Shown here: positions 35,500 through 44,612 of the stretch, piece after piece | How positions within the stretch are numbered: the first letter of the stretch is position 1 | Layout: every line of letters starts with the position of its first letter | DNA from: Cricetomys ansorgei | Taxonomy: Eukaryota > Chordata > Mammalia > Rodentia > Nesomyidae | Assembly: GCA_026225945.1 (NCBI GenBank) | Contig: JAMJFZ010001799.1 | Location: forward strand, 1 to 64,000 | DNA length: 64,000 nucleotides | Direction: 5' to 3' | Made by a program: the position numbers and the translations under genes | The notes under the pieces: generated by a model | What the model saw: only the letters and a program-made list of their open reading frames with translations | Told to the model about the DNA's origin: nothing | Databases searched by the model: none

Positions 35500-35890
35500 C
35501 CTGGGAAGCCCCCCTCCCCCCCACTATATAAAGAACAGTTTTCTGCATTCTGTTCATTAAGGACCTCAGCTGCCTTTGTTGCCTTCCTCCCAAGTGGAGG
35601 CAGCTGTGAAGAGAAGAAGCACAGAAAAGCACCTCAGCTCAGCCAGGGATATTTCCCTTCAGAACTGCAACACTGGGGAAGCTTCTTCCCTCAGAGCAGA
35701 GCAGAGGTGAGTTGCTACATTGTGACACTCCAGCTTAGCTGGGCAAGCCTTCTCTTCCTGCAGAGCAGTGTGGTTCCTGGCTTCCAGGATACCTTCCCAT
35801 TGGAGACAACTTCCCCACCTCAGAGCTGTGTGGTCCCTGGGCTCGGGACTGCAAGGCCACTTTTCCATCTCTGTCCTAGCTGAATAAAAA
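35500..35890 (+). promoter_or_regulatory. LTR-like or promoter-like segment with TATA and poly(A) signal
   Basis: A perfect TATATAAAG box at about 35524 follows a C-run (CCCCCCTCCCCCCCAC). About 355 bases later comes GCTGAATAAAAACAC, a poly(A) signal. TATA, transcribed segment and AATAAA in this order resemble an LTR U3-R-U5. Outer TG/CA ends and a target duplication could not be fixed, so a small transcription unit or a chance pairing is possible. Confidence 0.35.
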
Positions 35891-35944
35891 CACTAACAAT
35901 ACCCACCCACTGCTCCAATCATAACAAATGCACACATTCAAGAT

Positions 35945-36042
35945 TTATCCTAGCATTTGGAAGTAGAAGTGGGTGGATCCCTGTGAGTTCAAGTCCAGGC
36001 TATTCAGAGGTACAGAGAGACCCTTTGTTCAAAAACAAGTAA
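35945..36042 (+). repeat. Truncated B1 SINE
   Basis: CCTAGCATTTGGAAG...GGGTGGATCCCTGTGAGTTC, then an AAAAACAAG tail. The 5' half is short. Confidence 0.7.
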
Positions 36043-36061
36043 ATTTCCTACCCGGCTTTAA

Positions 36062-36258
36062 AATTTTACTTTTTTTATTTTATGTGGATGGGTGTGTTGT
36101 CTGCATGTATGTCTGTGTAGCACATGTATGCTTGGTGCCTGAGCAGTTACGTGCAGGTGGTTGTGAGCTGCCATGTGGCTATAGAGAATGGACCTGGGTC
36201 CTCTGAAAGAGCAGCTGGTACTCTTTAACTGCTGCTGAACCATCTCTGCACCCTTTTA
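36062..36258 (-). repeat. B3/B2-type SINE next to the provirus
   Basis: The reverse B3 pattern (GTGTGTTGTCTGCATGTATG, TGCCATGTGG, GAACCATCTCTGCACC) ends 22 bases before the provirus. Confidence 0.8.
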
Positions 36259-36280
36259 CTGGTCTGTGTGTGTGTGTGTG

Positions 36281-36631
36281 TGTTGGGAGCCGATATTATT
36301 CGCCATTAGAAGATGGCGCCGGCTCCCTGCTTCCTGTTTCTTCACGGGAGCATTGTTTGCTCTTGCGCATGCACTGACTGTGTAATCTGCTCAAGATAAC
36401 CACATGCTAATTGGGATAGTAAAAGCCGCCGATTGAAGGCAGTATACTAATTAGGTTCTGCAAGAGCACCAATTGGCAGGGAAAAACATTCCCCAAAACT
36501 CTATATTAGTTGGGGGTTTTCTAGACTCGTGGTCCTTCTACATCTGCTATCTAAAAGAGCTGTTAATAAATTGTTGTCAGAAGAATTCTGTTTTGCCGCG
36601 TCTCCTTTATCGGCGAAGGTAGCGCGCGACA
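36281..36631 (+). repeat. 5' LTR of IAP-type provirus
   Basis: 351 bases, TGTTGGGAGCC to GCGCGCGACA. AAGATGGCGCC near the start matches the YY1 site type, TTGCGCATGCAC resembles an NRF1 site, TATATTA at 36502 is the likely TATA box, and AATAAA is at 36565-36570. The first two are inferred from motif form only. Confidence 0.95.
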
Positions 36632-36634
36632 AGG

Positions 36635-36652
36635 TGGTGCCGAAACCCGGGA
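36635..36652 (+). other. Primer binding site, tRNA-Phe
   Basis: TGGTGCCGAAACCCGGGA is a perfect 18-base complement to the 3' end of tRNA-Phe with CCA, three bases after the LTR. This primer is characteristic of IAP elements. Confidence 0.95.
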
Positions 36653-36756
36653 AGCTGCCGACTCCTGGGCAGAGGAACTATACGAGGGACCCCGGCTGCT
36701 CGTCGGAAAGGAATTCAGAACTGACGGCGCATGAGGCCTAGGCGCTCTTCTGCAAG

Positions 36757-36758
36757 GT
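36757..36758 (+). other. Candidate major splice donor of provirus
   Basis: TGCAAG|GTATG lies in the leader between primer site and gag. It is the best donor match there and the expected source of a spliced env RNA. Confidence 0.5.
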
Positions 36759-36947
36759 ATGATTTATCTTGCTCTCTCGGTGTTCGTGCTTGTTGCTTTC
36801 TTTTTTTGTATTGGTGTGCTGTCTGTGTCTCAACTGTGGGAAAAGTGATAAAAAGTGCACGTATCCTTTCTGTACCACCACATAATTCGCTGTCAGTCTC
36901 AGGTAGATAACTGAGCAAGCGCTCCCGCTCCTGTAGATAAAGGAAGC

Positions 36948-38738
36948 ATGGGAAATCAACAGATAAAGCCGATTCTGGATGCAATGCAGGCGTTGCTTAA
37001 GCAGAGAGGCTTAAAGATATCAGAAAGGGTGCTGAAAAATTTTTTAAAAGAAATAAATCGTGTAGCACCGTGGTTTGTTAGTACAGGGTCCCTAACTAAG
37101 GGCTCCTGGGACAAACTCGGAATAGATCTAGCTAACGAAAAGGAGAAATCTAGGTTGAGACCGGGGACATGGCCTGTTTTAAAATTAATTAGGGCCTGTC
37201 TAGAAGATGAGAAATGTAAAGAGCTAGTGAAGGAAGGACAACGAGCATTAGCCGACCACCAAGATAGTCTATCAGAAGCAGAGGAGAGGAGAGGCATAAA
37301 TACAAAAAAGAAGCCTCTAATTAAGACACTAGTGAGTAAGGAAAAAAAAGAAAACCCAAAAGAAAAGGGAAAAAGTTTATACCCAGTGTTAAAAGAGTTT
37401 CAAAAACTCAAGGTTAGTGCCTCTTCCTCAGAGGAGACGTCCTCGGAGGGAGAAGAAAAAGATGACTCATTTAGCTCAAAACAAAAACAGAAAGAGCTTG
37501 ACCTTGAGGAACAGGCTGAACTGGAGGAGGAAGTTGCAAGATATGAGCCTGATCCTCCTTATGCGCCTGGATTTAACCCTTCCGCTCCCCCTTTAGAGGA
37601 GGAAGTGGTAGTAGTCCGGCGAAAGACTAAAACTACACCAGAAAAGAAAAAGGTATCTAGCTCTATGATCCCAGAAAAGGAAAGAAAAAAGATTAGGGCA
37701 GCTTTTCCAGTATGGGAGGATAATCAAGTGAGACAGTATGCTCCATTGGATATCAAACAGTTAAAGGCCCTAGCAGAGTCAGTACAAACATACGGCATTA
37801 ATGCCTCTTTTACTCAGGCGCTAGTGGAACGCTTAACGTCCATGGCCCTGACTCCTGAGGATTGGTATAACACTGTTAAGGCATGTCTTACTATGGGACA
37901 ATATTTGGATTGGAAATCTATTTTTCAAGACCTGTGTGCAGGGCAGGCAAGACAGAATGCAGCTAATCAACAACCGCACTGGACTTATGACATGCTTACG
38001 GGACAAGGCCAGTGGGCTGCTAATCAAACAGTTTATCCGCCTGAGGTTTATGAGCAAATTAATAAAGCAGCAGTAAAAGCTTGGAAGAGTTTGCCAAACA
38101 AAGGACAGGTTACAGGGAATTTAACAAAAATTATTCAGGGACCTAATGAGCCGTTTTCAGACTTCGTTGCTAGAATGATGGAAGCAGCAGGAAGGATTTT
38201 TGGAGACCCTGATACGGCTATGCCTCTGATAGAACAGCTGATTTTTGAGCAATGTACAAAGGAATGTAGACAGGCAATTACCCCATGGAAAGGAAAAGGA
38301 TTGAGTGCTTGGATGAAAGCATGTAGAGAGATAGGGGGACCCTTAACAAACTCAGGATTAGCTGCTGCAATTTTATCCGCACAAAAGAGTAATGCTATAA
38401 AGTGCTACAAGTGCGGTAAAGCTGGTCATGTCCAGAGGCAATGTCGAGGTAATGTCAAAGACAATCAAAATGAAGGAAGAAAACAGCCAGGAATGTGCCC
38501 TAGATGTAAAAAAGGGAAACATTGGGCAAATGAATGCAGATCAATCAAAGACGTCAAAGGGAGACCTCTTACTGAACAGTCAAAAAACGGGCAGAGGGGC
38601 CCCCGTCCCCAGGGCCCTCAAATGTATGGGGCAGTAGAAGAGACACCACTCCGCGGGTCTGTGAAAGTGGCATCATCAGGAGGGTCACCTCCGGATCAGC
38701 AGGATTGGACTTGCACTCCACCACCAGAGCAGTACTAA
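36948..38738 (+). CDS. gag: Gag polyprotein, intact
   Basis: 596 codons with no break. It begins MGNQ, giving Gly2 as an N-myristoylation signal, followed by a betaretroviral matrix-type domain (about 1-95). A charged linker follows, with a PSAP late motif at 211-214 preceded by PPYAP. Capsid starts near 254. The major homology region is at 397-416 (QGPNEPFSDFVARMMEAAGR). Two CX2CX4HX4C zinc knuckles lie at 486-499 and 517-530. Length is normal for IAP/betaretroviral Gag. Gag would self-assemble into immature particles. The start ATG is the first in-frame one after the leader. A slip site at 38582 near its end supplies the Gag-Pro product. Confidence 0.95.
   Translation: MGNQQIKPILDAMQALLKQRGLKISERVLKNFLKEINRVAPWFVSTGSLTKGSWDKLGIDLANEKEKSRLRPGTWPVLKLIRACLEDEKCKELVKEGQRALADHQDSLSEAEERRGINTKKKPLIKTLVSKEKKENPKEKGKSLYPVLKEFQKLKVSASSSEETSSEGEEKDDSFSSKQKQKELDLEEQAELEEEVARYEPDPPYAPGFNPSAPPLEEEVVVVRRKTKTTPEKKKVSSSMIPEKERKKIRAAFPVWEDNQVRQYAPLDIKQLKALAESVQTYGINASFTQALVERLTSMALTPEDWYNTVKACLTMGQYLDWKSIFQDLCAGQARQNAANQQPHWTYDMLTGQGQWAANQTVYPPEVYEQINKAAVKAWKSLPNKGQVTGNLTKIIQGPNEPFSDFVARMMEAAGRIFGDPDTAMPLIEQLIFEQCTKECRQAITPWKGKGLSAWMKACREIGGPLTNSGLAAAILSAQKSNAIKCYKCGKAGHVQRQCRGNVKDNQNEGRKQPGMCPRCKKGKHWANECRSIKDVKGRPLTEQSKNGQRGPRPQGPQMYGAVEETPLRGSVKVASSGGSPPDQQDWTCTPPPEQY
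38582..38588 (+). promoter_or_regulatory. -1 frameshift site, gag to pro
   Basis: A AAA AAC sits in gag phase. After a five-base spacer, GAGGG (38594-38598) can pair with CCCTC (38615-38619) around a C-rich loop, giving the GC-rich stimulator expected downstream. The -1 frame is open from here for about 60 codons. Confidence 0.88.
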
Positions 38739-39504
38739 CTCCTACCATGGGGTGTCAGCCTATCCCCTGGATCTACATGGTCCGTTACCTCCTGACACCG
38801 TAGGATTGGTTATTGGCAGATCATCCACTACCTTGAGAGGATTAGTAGTACATCCAGGAGTCATTGATCAGGACTATGAAGGATGCATAAAGATCATGTG
38901 CTCTTCCCCCCGAGGAATAAGTTCTATCTCTCCTGGGGATAGAATAGCTCAACTTCTTGTTCTCCCCAGTCTACATAACATGTTTCCAAACAAAGATCAG
39001 GTCAGAGGAAACCGGGGATTTGGGTCCTCAGGAGGAGGCCATACCTTTTTATCATTAGAGCTAGATAGGAGGCCAACTCTGGAACTAACAATTGAAGGAA
39101 GAATGTTCACAGGGTTGTTAGATACTGGAGCAGATACCACCATTATTTCAACTACTTGGTGGCCTCCGGAATGGCCTGTAAATCAGTCAGAGCAGTCTCT
39201 ACAGGGTTTAGGGTATGAAGCTGCTCCCAATGTCAGTGCTAAAACGCTGCATTGGGAAGATCCAGAAGGAAGAAAAGGCATTGTTATCCCATACGTCCTG
39301 CCACTTCCTATTAACTTATGGGGAAGAGATGTTCTTAAGCAAATGGACTTTAGACTTACAAATGGTTATTCCCCCCAAAGTCAAAACATGATGAAAAAGA
39401 TGGGATGTGTGCCAGGAAGAGGTTTAGGGAAAGATTTACAGGGGCGTACCAGTCCAATACCTATAAAAAATAAACAAGACAAGACAGGACTGGGTTTTTC
39501 CTAG
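38589..39504 (+). pseudogene. pro: dUTPase-protease-G-patch region, one frame break
   Basis: The -1 frame entered at 38582 carries a dUTPase start (GLDLHS at 38702). It loses phase in the CCCC run at 38764-38767, probably by one missing base. The remainder reads open in another frame to TAG at 39502-39504. That part has the dUTPase core (GRSSTTLRGLVVHPGVID, SPGDRIAQLL, NRGFGSSG), the aspartic protease active site LLDTGADTT at residues 122-130 of the open stretch, and a G-patch (MGCVPGRGLGKDLQGR). Domain order is as in betaretroviruses. In its present state ribosomes would stop shortly after the break, so neither protease nor pol would be made from this copy. Confidence 0.88.
39492..39498 (+). 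promoter_or_regulatory. -1 frameshift site, pro to pol
   Basis: G GGT TTT sits in the protease phase, two codons before its TAG. The -1 frame enters pol directly (EAIEEAIP...). It fits the X XXY YYZ rule. Confidence 0.75.
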
Positions 39505-40718
39505 AGGCCATTGAGGAGGCAATTCCTATACCTTGGCAGTCAGAGGAACCGGTGTGGGTTCCTCAATGGCCGCTTACCTCTGAAAAATTACAAGCAGCAA
39601 AAGAATTAGTCCAAGAACAAGTAACATTGGGACACTTAGAGATCTCCCATTCCCCATGGAATAGTCCAATATTTGTAATAAAAAAGAAGTCAGGAAAATG
39701 GAGGCTTCTCCATGATTTAAGAGCCATCAATAGACAAATGCAAGTCATGGGCCCTATACAGAGAGGGCTACCTCTCCTTTCTACATTGCCAAGGCACTGG
39801 GATGTGATCATTATTGATATTAAAGATTGTTTTTTCTCAATTCCTTTACATAATAAAGATAAAGTTAGATTTGCTTTTACTTTGCCCAGTGTTAATCATG
39901 AAGAACCTGATAATAGATATCAGTGGAAAGTACTGCCACAAGGTATGGCTAATAGTCCTACCATGTGTCAAATCTATGTGGCAGCGGCAATTCAACCTGT
40001 TAGAGATAAGTATAAAAAAATTAGAATTTGTCATTACATGGATGATATCTTGCTTTGCTTTAATAATCTAAAAGTATTGCATCAAGCATTTGCCATGTTG
40101 ATGGAAAATCTAAAAGATAAGGGGTTGTTTGTAGCACCAGAAAAAATACAAGAAGGAGATGTGAATAAATTTCTAGGATCTATAATAACCTCTACTACTA
40201 TTAAGCCACAAAAAGTGACAATAAGGAGAGATTCATTAAAGACTTTGAATGACTTTCAAAAATTGTTAGGAGATATTAACTGGATAAGACCTTACCTAAA
40301 GTTAACAACTGCTGAACTACAACCCTTATTTAAAATTCTGGAAGGAGATTCGGCAATAACCTCTCATAGAGAATTAACACTTGAAGCTTCTCAGACACTT
40401 GAAAAGGTGGAAGAATGCTTAAAGGAAGCATTATTGACACGTGTTGATCCCTCCTTGTCATTTCTATTATGCATCATCCCGTCGCCTAAACAACCAACAG
40501 CAGTGCTATGGCAACAGGGGCCTTTGTTATGGGTTCATTCTCATACCTCACCAGGACATGTACTAGGACATTATCCTACCTTGGTGGCTGATTTGGCTAT
40601 GAGAGGCATTCAACTAGCGTTACACACTTTGGCAAAGAACCGGAGAAAATTATCAGCCCATATACTAAATTTCAGGTGCAAACACTTTGTGCCACTATTG
40701 ATAATTGGGCTGTCTTGA
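39500..40718 (+). pseudogene. pol: Reverse transcriptase part of pol, frame broken at its end
   Basis: Open from the pro-pol slip site. Polymerase motifs in order are LHDLRAIN, the first catalytic Asp in [23 protein letters not shown], and YMDD at residues 162-165 of the stretch beginning at 39552, then the thumb and connection region. Phase is lost near 40621-40635, so the last codons (to the stop at 40718) are out of frame. The downstream frame continues with sequence typical of the connection/RNase H junction. One missing base is the simplest cause. Active-site residues are intact. Confidence 0.9.
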
Positions 40719-42088
40719 GATGTATTTTCTCAGGACAAATTGACAATCATTTTCCTAAACATCCGCTCTTACATTTTGCTCGTACAAATGCTTTTATATT
40801 TCCTAAAGTCACTAAAAAAGACCCGATCCTTAACGCCACAGATATCTATACTGATGGCTCTAAAACTGGCATCGGAAGTTATGTTGTAAATAATCAGCCT
40901 ACACAAATCAAATATGATTTTAACTCTCCACAACTTGTGGAATGTGCTGTTGTAGCTACAGTCTTGAGAAAATTTCACGAACCTGTTAATATCATTTCTG
41001 ATTCTCATTATGTAGTGAGAGCTGTTCAAATTTTAGAAGTGGTTGATTTAATAAACTCTAAAAGCACAGTGGCTACTGTATTTTCGGATATACAGACATC
41101 AATAAGAAACAGAACTAATCCTTTCTTCATTCAACATATTAGAGCTCATACTCTGTTACCTGGCCCCATGGCTACTGCTAATGCCATGGCAGATAAAGCT
41201 ACAAAAGGGATTTATTTGGCTACCTCTCCTATTCAATTGGCTTCTGAATTCCATACCCTATATCATGTCCCAGCTAATACATTGAGACAAAAATTTCATA
41301 TATCTCGTGCTGAAGCTCGAGATATTGTGCTTAAGTGTAACAACTGTGCAGAGTTTCGCTCTGTACCATCCTTTGGTGTTAACCCTAGAGGGTTACAGCC
41401 ATTACATATTTGGCAAATGGACGTGACTCATTATAATGGCTTTGGAAAAATGAAATATATTCATGTATCTGTGGATACCTGTTCTGGCATTATCCATGCA
41501 ACCCCCTTGGCGGGAGAGAAGGTGATTCATGTGATCACTCATTGCCTAGAGGCATGGGCAGCCTGGGGCAAACCATTACAACTAAAAACTGACAATGGTC
41601 CGGCGTATACATCTAAGCCATTTCAACAATTCTGTCAGAGAATGAGAGTTCATCACGTGACTGGGCTACCCTATAATCCACAAGCTCAAGGCATTGTGGA
41701 ACGTGCTAATGGCACTTTAAAAGTCTACCTACAAAAACAAAGGGGAGGAATAGGCCCCGCCATGGGACCTAAGACATCTATTTCCCTATCCCTATTTACT
41801 CTAAATTTTTTAAATTTGGACTCAGAAGGACGGTCTGCTGCAGACAGACATGCTTCTCATACTGTTCCGAAAGAACAAGTCAAATGGAAAGATGTGATCA
41901 ATAATCAATGGAAAGGCCCGGATCCAATATTAATAAGATCCAGGGGAGCTATTTGTGTTTTTCCACAGGACCAAGAAAACCCAATCTGGGTACCTGCAAG
42001 GCTAACCAGAATTATCAAAAAAGAAGATGTGGAACCCAGAACTATGGATCCTGACATGGATACTCCTGAGCCAACAGACACAAGCTGA
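40640..42088 (+). pseudogene. pol: RNase H and integrase part of pol
   Basis: Continues pol after the break; the open stretch from 40676 has 470 codons. RNase H acidic residues are Asp60 (IYTDGS), Glu89, Asp109 (ISDSHY) and Asp173 (AMADKA). Integrase zinc ligands are His193, His197, Cys221 and Cys224. The D,D(35)E triad is Asp249 (WQMDVT), Asp306 (KTDNGP) and Glu342 (GIVERANG), followed by a C-terminal DNA-binding part with WKGPDP and WVPARL. All catalytic positions are present. It is cut off from RT only by the upstream frame break. Confidence 0.9.
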
Positions 42089-43106
42089 AGAACTACGTTG
42101 GGGTATAATGTCAACACTCCCAAAACCCATGCCGGTGATGCATGATGCACAGGTATTCCCCCGGTTTTTTGCAACTAACGAATCCTTGGGCTTGCCCTTT
42201 TTGCCCATGGACCAGAATTTAGCAGCTGTAAGTACTAATGAGACTTGGAGGGTGAATGGTAGCCTATGCTTTACAATCTTATCTAATAATACTAATGATC
42301 AGCCATGCATTGTACTAGGAAATTTCTCCTATGCACATATGGGAGAAATAGTAACATTAAACAGAGTTGTTAAATCAAATGCCACTGTCCTTTACGGCTG
42401 GTGGCCTAAACAAAAAACTGATGATGAGGAACGCTCCAATAGAAAGACACAACCACAATATGCCCCTTTTTGCACAGGCAGGATGACAGATAGAGCAACT
42501 CTCCTCCCATGGACTGGATGTCAGAGTCGTAGGGCTCACTATCTCCAAGGAAAATTTTTTACATTTTCACCATTAGAAGGCTATGGTAATTTCACCGAAA
42601 TGGATCCATTTAAATATGATATTAATCCATTTGATACATGGCTGCTTTGTGGCTCAGGAGGAAGTTGCTCAGATTTAACACCTATGTCAATGATTCTAGG
42701 AGGAGGTATAGTTCAGGCGGAGTTGTCAAGTAATATAATATCTGATAAAACGATAGGAAAGATCAGTAGTGATAAAAAGGAAATTGGAGCCACCCCAGTT
42801 TGTGTGTGGCCACCATTTATTTGGGTTGTTTGCAACTATAACAACTGTTCCTATACCTTATGCTGGAATGCAAGCTCACATCAAACAGCCACCGTGGCTC
42901 GCATGCCTCGATTTGTCCCAATTCCTGTGAGAACTGCCAACACATTAACTTTATTCAGACAAAAGCGGGATTTTGGCATAACTGCGGCCATAGTCAGCAT
43001 TGTTGCAACTGCGGCAGTAGCCGCATCTCTCACTGCTTTCGGCACTGGCCCTGTCTGGTCAGGTAGAAACTGCCACTACTTTATGTGTGACATCCATACA
43101 ATATGA
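42027..43106 (+). pseudogene. env: Env surface subunit and fusion-peptide region
   Basis: Overlaps the end of pol by 62 bases. Residues 1-20 form a signal-peptide-like stretch (LWILTWILL). The surface part has several N-X-S/T sites. A furin-type site RQKR at 311-314 is followed by a hydrophobic fusion-peptide segment (about 316-336). The frame is lost after about residue 345 and stops at 43106. At about 310 residues the surface subunit is short against the usual betaretroviral size. The likely receptor-binding content cannot be judged. Confidence 0.82.
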
Positions 43107-43476
43107 AAATCTTACCCGAGCGGCTAATCTGTCTAAAGAATTGTCTCAACAGTTACAGTACAATTGGTCTGCTGAATTTGATGCAACATTGAGAAGATTA
43201 CGGATGGCCATTATACAGATCAACTCCACTCGACTCGACCTTTCCCTTACCCGGGGGCTTTCCACTTGGCTTTCTTCTGCTTTCTCCTATTTCAAGGAAT
43301 GGGTGGGAGTTGGGATTTTTGGCATCCTATTTGCTGGGGGACTGTTTCTTTGTCTTTGGTTGCTCTGCAAATTCATTCAACAACAAAAAAGAGACAAAGT
43401 GGTGATCGCACAGGCATTGCTTGCTGTAGAACAGGGGACATCTCCTCAAGCTTGGTTAAATATGCTCAAACAATGA
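43063..43476 (+). pseudogene. env: Env transmembrane subunit, distal part
   Basis: Open in a different phase from the surface part. It has a short ectodomain with glycosylation sites (ENLT, NWS, NST), a membrane span around WVGVGIFGILFAGGLFLCLW, and a cytoplasmic tail of about 35 residues. No CX6CC cluster is found between the fusion peptide and membrane span, and the ectodomain is only about 100 residues. This suggests an internal deletion as well as a phase change near 43040-43065. Confidence 0.8.
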
Positions 43477-43693
43477 GACACTGTCTTGAATACTGGTACT
43501 CCTGAGGGCTCAGGATCCCATTGCACCAGGATACCACAAGACAGACCTGTGTTACCTCCCAGGGCTCGTGTTCCCATTGCACGGGATAAAGGTACACAGG
43601 GTCCTCCTCCATGTAACCTCCTTGATCGCTCAAAGCTGTTGGATCAGCGGGCTAGATCGGTAAACACATGGTTGCAGTTTGGCATATTAATTA
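43477..43693 (+). other. Proviral 3' untranslated segment
   Basis: Contains two related CCCATTGCAC-type phrases (43519 and 43574) between the env stop and the polypurine tract. The 106-codon ORF at 43486-43806 runs into the LTR and has no recognised motif. Confidence 0.6.
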
Positions 43694-43709
43694 AAGTAAA
43701 AGGGGGAGA
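43694..43709 (+). other. Polypurine tract of provirus
   Basis: AAGTAAAAGGGGGAGA immediately before the 3' LTR. Confidence 0.9.
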
Positions 43710-44059
43710 TGTTGGGAGCCGATATTATTCGCCATTAGAAGATGGCGCCGGCTCCCTGCTTCCTGGTTCTTCACGGGAGCATTGTTTGCTCTTGCGCATG
43801 CACTGACTGTGTAATCTGCTCAAGATAACCACATGCTAATTGGGATAGTAAAAGCCGCCGATTGAAGGCAGTATACTAATTAGGTTCTGCAAGAGCACCA
43901 ATTGGCAGGGAAAAACATTCCCAAAACTCTATATTAGTTGGGGGTTTTCTAGACTCGTGGTCCTTCTACATCTGCTATCTAAAAGAGCTGTTAATAAATT
44001 GTTGTCAGAAGAATTCTGTTTTGCCGCGTCTCCTTTATCGGCGAAGGTAGCGCGCGACA
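43710..44059 (+). repeat. 3' LTR of IAP-type provirus
   Basis: 350 bases. It differs from the 5' LTR by G for T in CTTCCTGGTTC and by one C fewer in CATTCCCAAAAC. AATAAA is at 43993-43998. Confidence 0.95.
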
Positions 44060-44130
<71 letters not shown>

Positions 44131-44140
44131 GAGAGACAGA
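44060..44140. repeat. TG / GA / GACA compound microsatellite
   Basis: (TG)n, (GA)n and (GACA)n in succession. The first part continues the TG tract seen before the provirus, so the provirus split one simple repeat. Confidence 0.9.
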
Positions 44141-44149
44141 GACAGAGGC

Positions 44150-44250
44150 AAGGTCTCATTATATTGCCTGGAAGGCACTAAGTCGGCCAGGCTAGTCTTG
44201 AACTCAGAAGATCTACTTGCCTCTTCCTCCCCAGTGCTAGGATTATCGTG
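44150..44250 (-). repeat. B1 SINE
   Basis: Reverse B1: CAAGGTCTCATTATATTGCC, GGCCAGGCTAGTCTTGAACTC and CCCAGTGCTAGGATTATCG. Confidence 0.75.
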
Positions 44251-44414
44251 TCAAGAAGGTGAAGTTTCAGGTTGTTTTCTCCAAAAAGCTCTTTTGTTTG
44301 CCAGTTGTCTGTCTGAGGTTTCTATAGAAGAGCAGCTGAGTTCCCTGCCAACAGCACTGTGGTGAATATCAGAGACATTCTACTGAATGGAGGGCCCAAG
44401 GAAGGTGACTCCTC

Positions 44415-44612
44415 TTTATTTTGAGATAGGGTCTCTCTAGCGACCTGGAACTCTCCATTGTGGCTAGACTGGCTAGCCAATAAGCTCCAAGGATCCCCCT
44501 GTCTCCACCTCCCAGCACTGTGCCCAACATTCTACACATGGGTGCTGGGGGTTGAACTCAAGTCCTGATGCTTTTGTGGCAAGGACTATGTATGTGAGCC
44601 ACCTCCCCGGCC
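44415..44612 (-). repeat. B4-type (B1/ID) SINE
   Basis: TTTTGAGATAGGGTCTCTCT starts the B1 half. GGGGGTTGAACTCAAGTCC followed by GTATGTGAGCCACCTCCCC is the ID half. Confidence 0.65.

Larger units (their letters stand above)
36281..44059 (+). mobile_element. IAP-type betaretrovirus-like provirus with env
   Basis: A 7.78 kb unit: LTR, tRNA-Phe primer site, gag, dUTPase-protease, pol, env, polypurine tract, LTR. The hexamer TGTGTG lies on both sides (36275-36280 and 44060-44065), consistent with a 6-bp duplication. The insertion sits in a TG microsatellite, so the exact duplication is not unique. The tRNA-Phe primer, LTR opening TGTTGGGAGCC and gene order place it with intracisternal A-particle elements. 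Unlike most mouse IAPs it keeps an env region. The LTRs differ by one substitution and one 1-base indel over 351 bases, so it is young. Breaks: one frame loss each in the protease region, pol and env. Confidence 0.93.
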
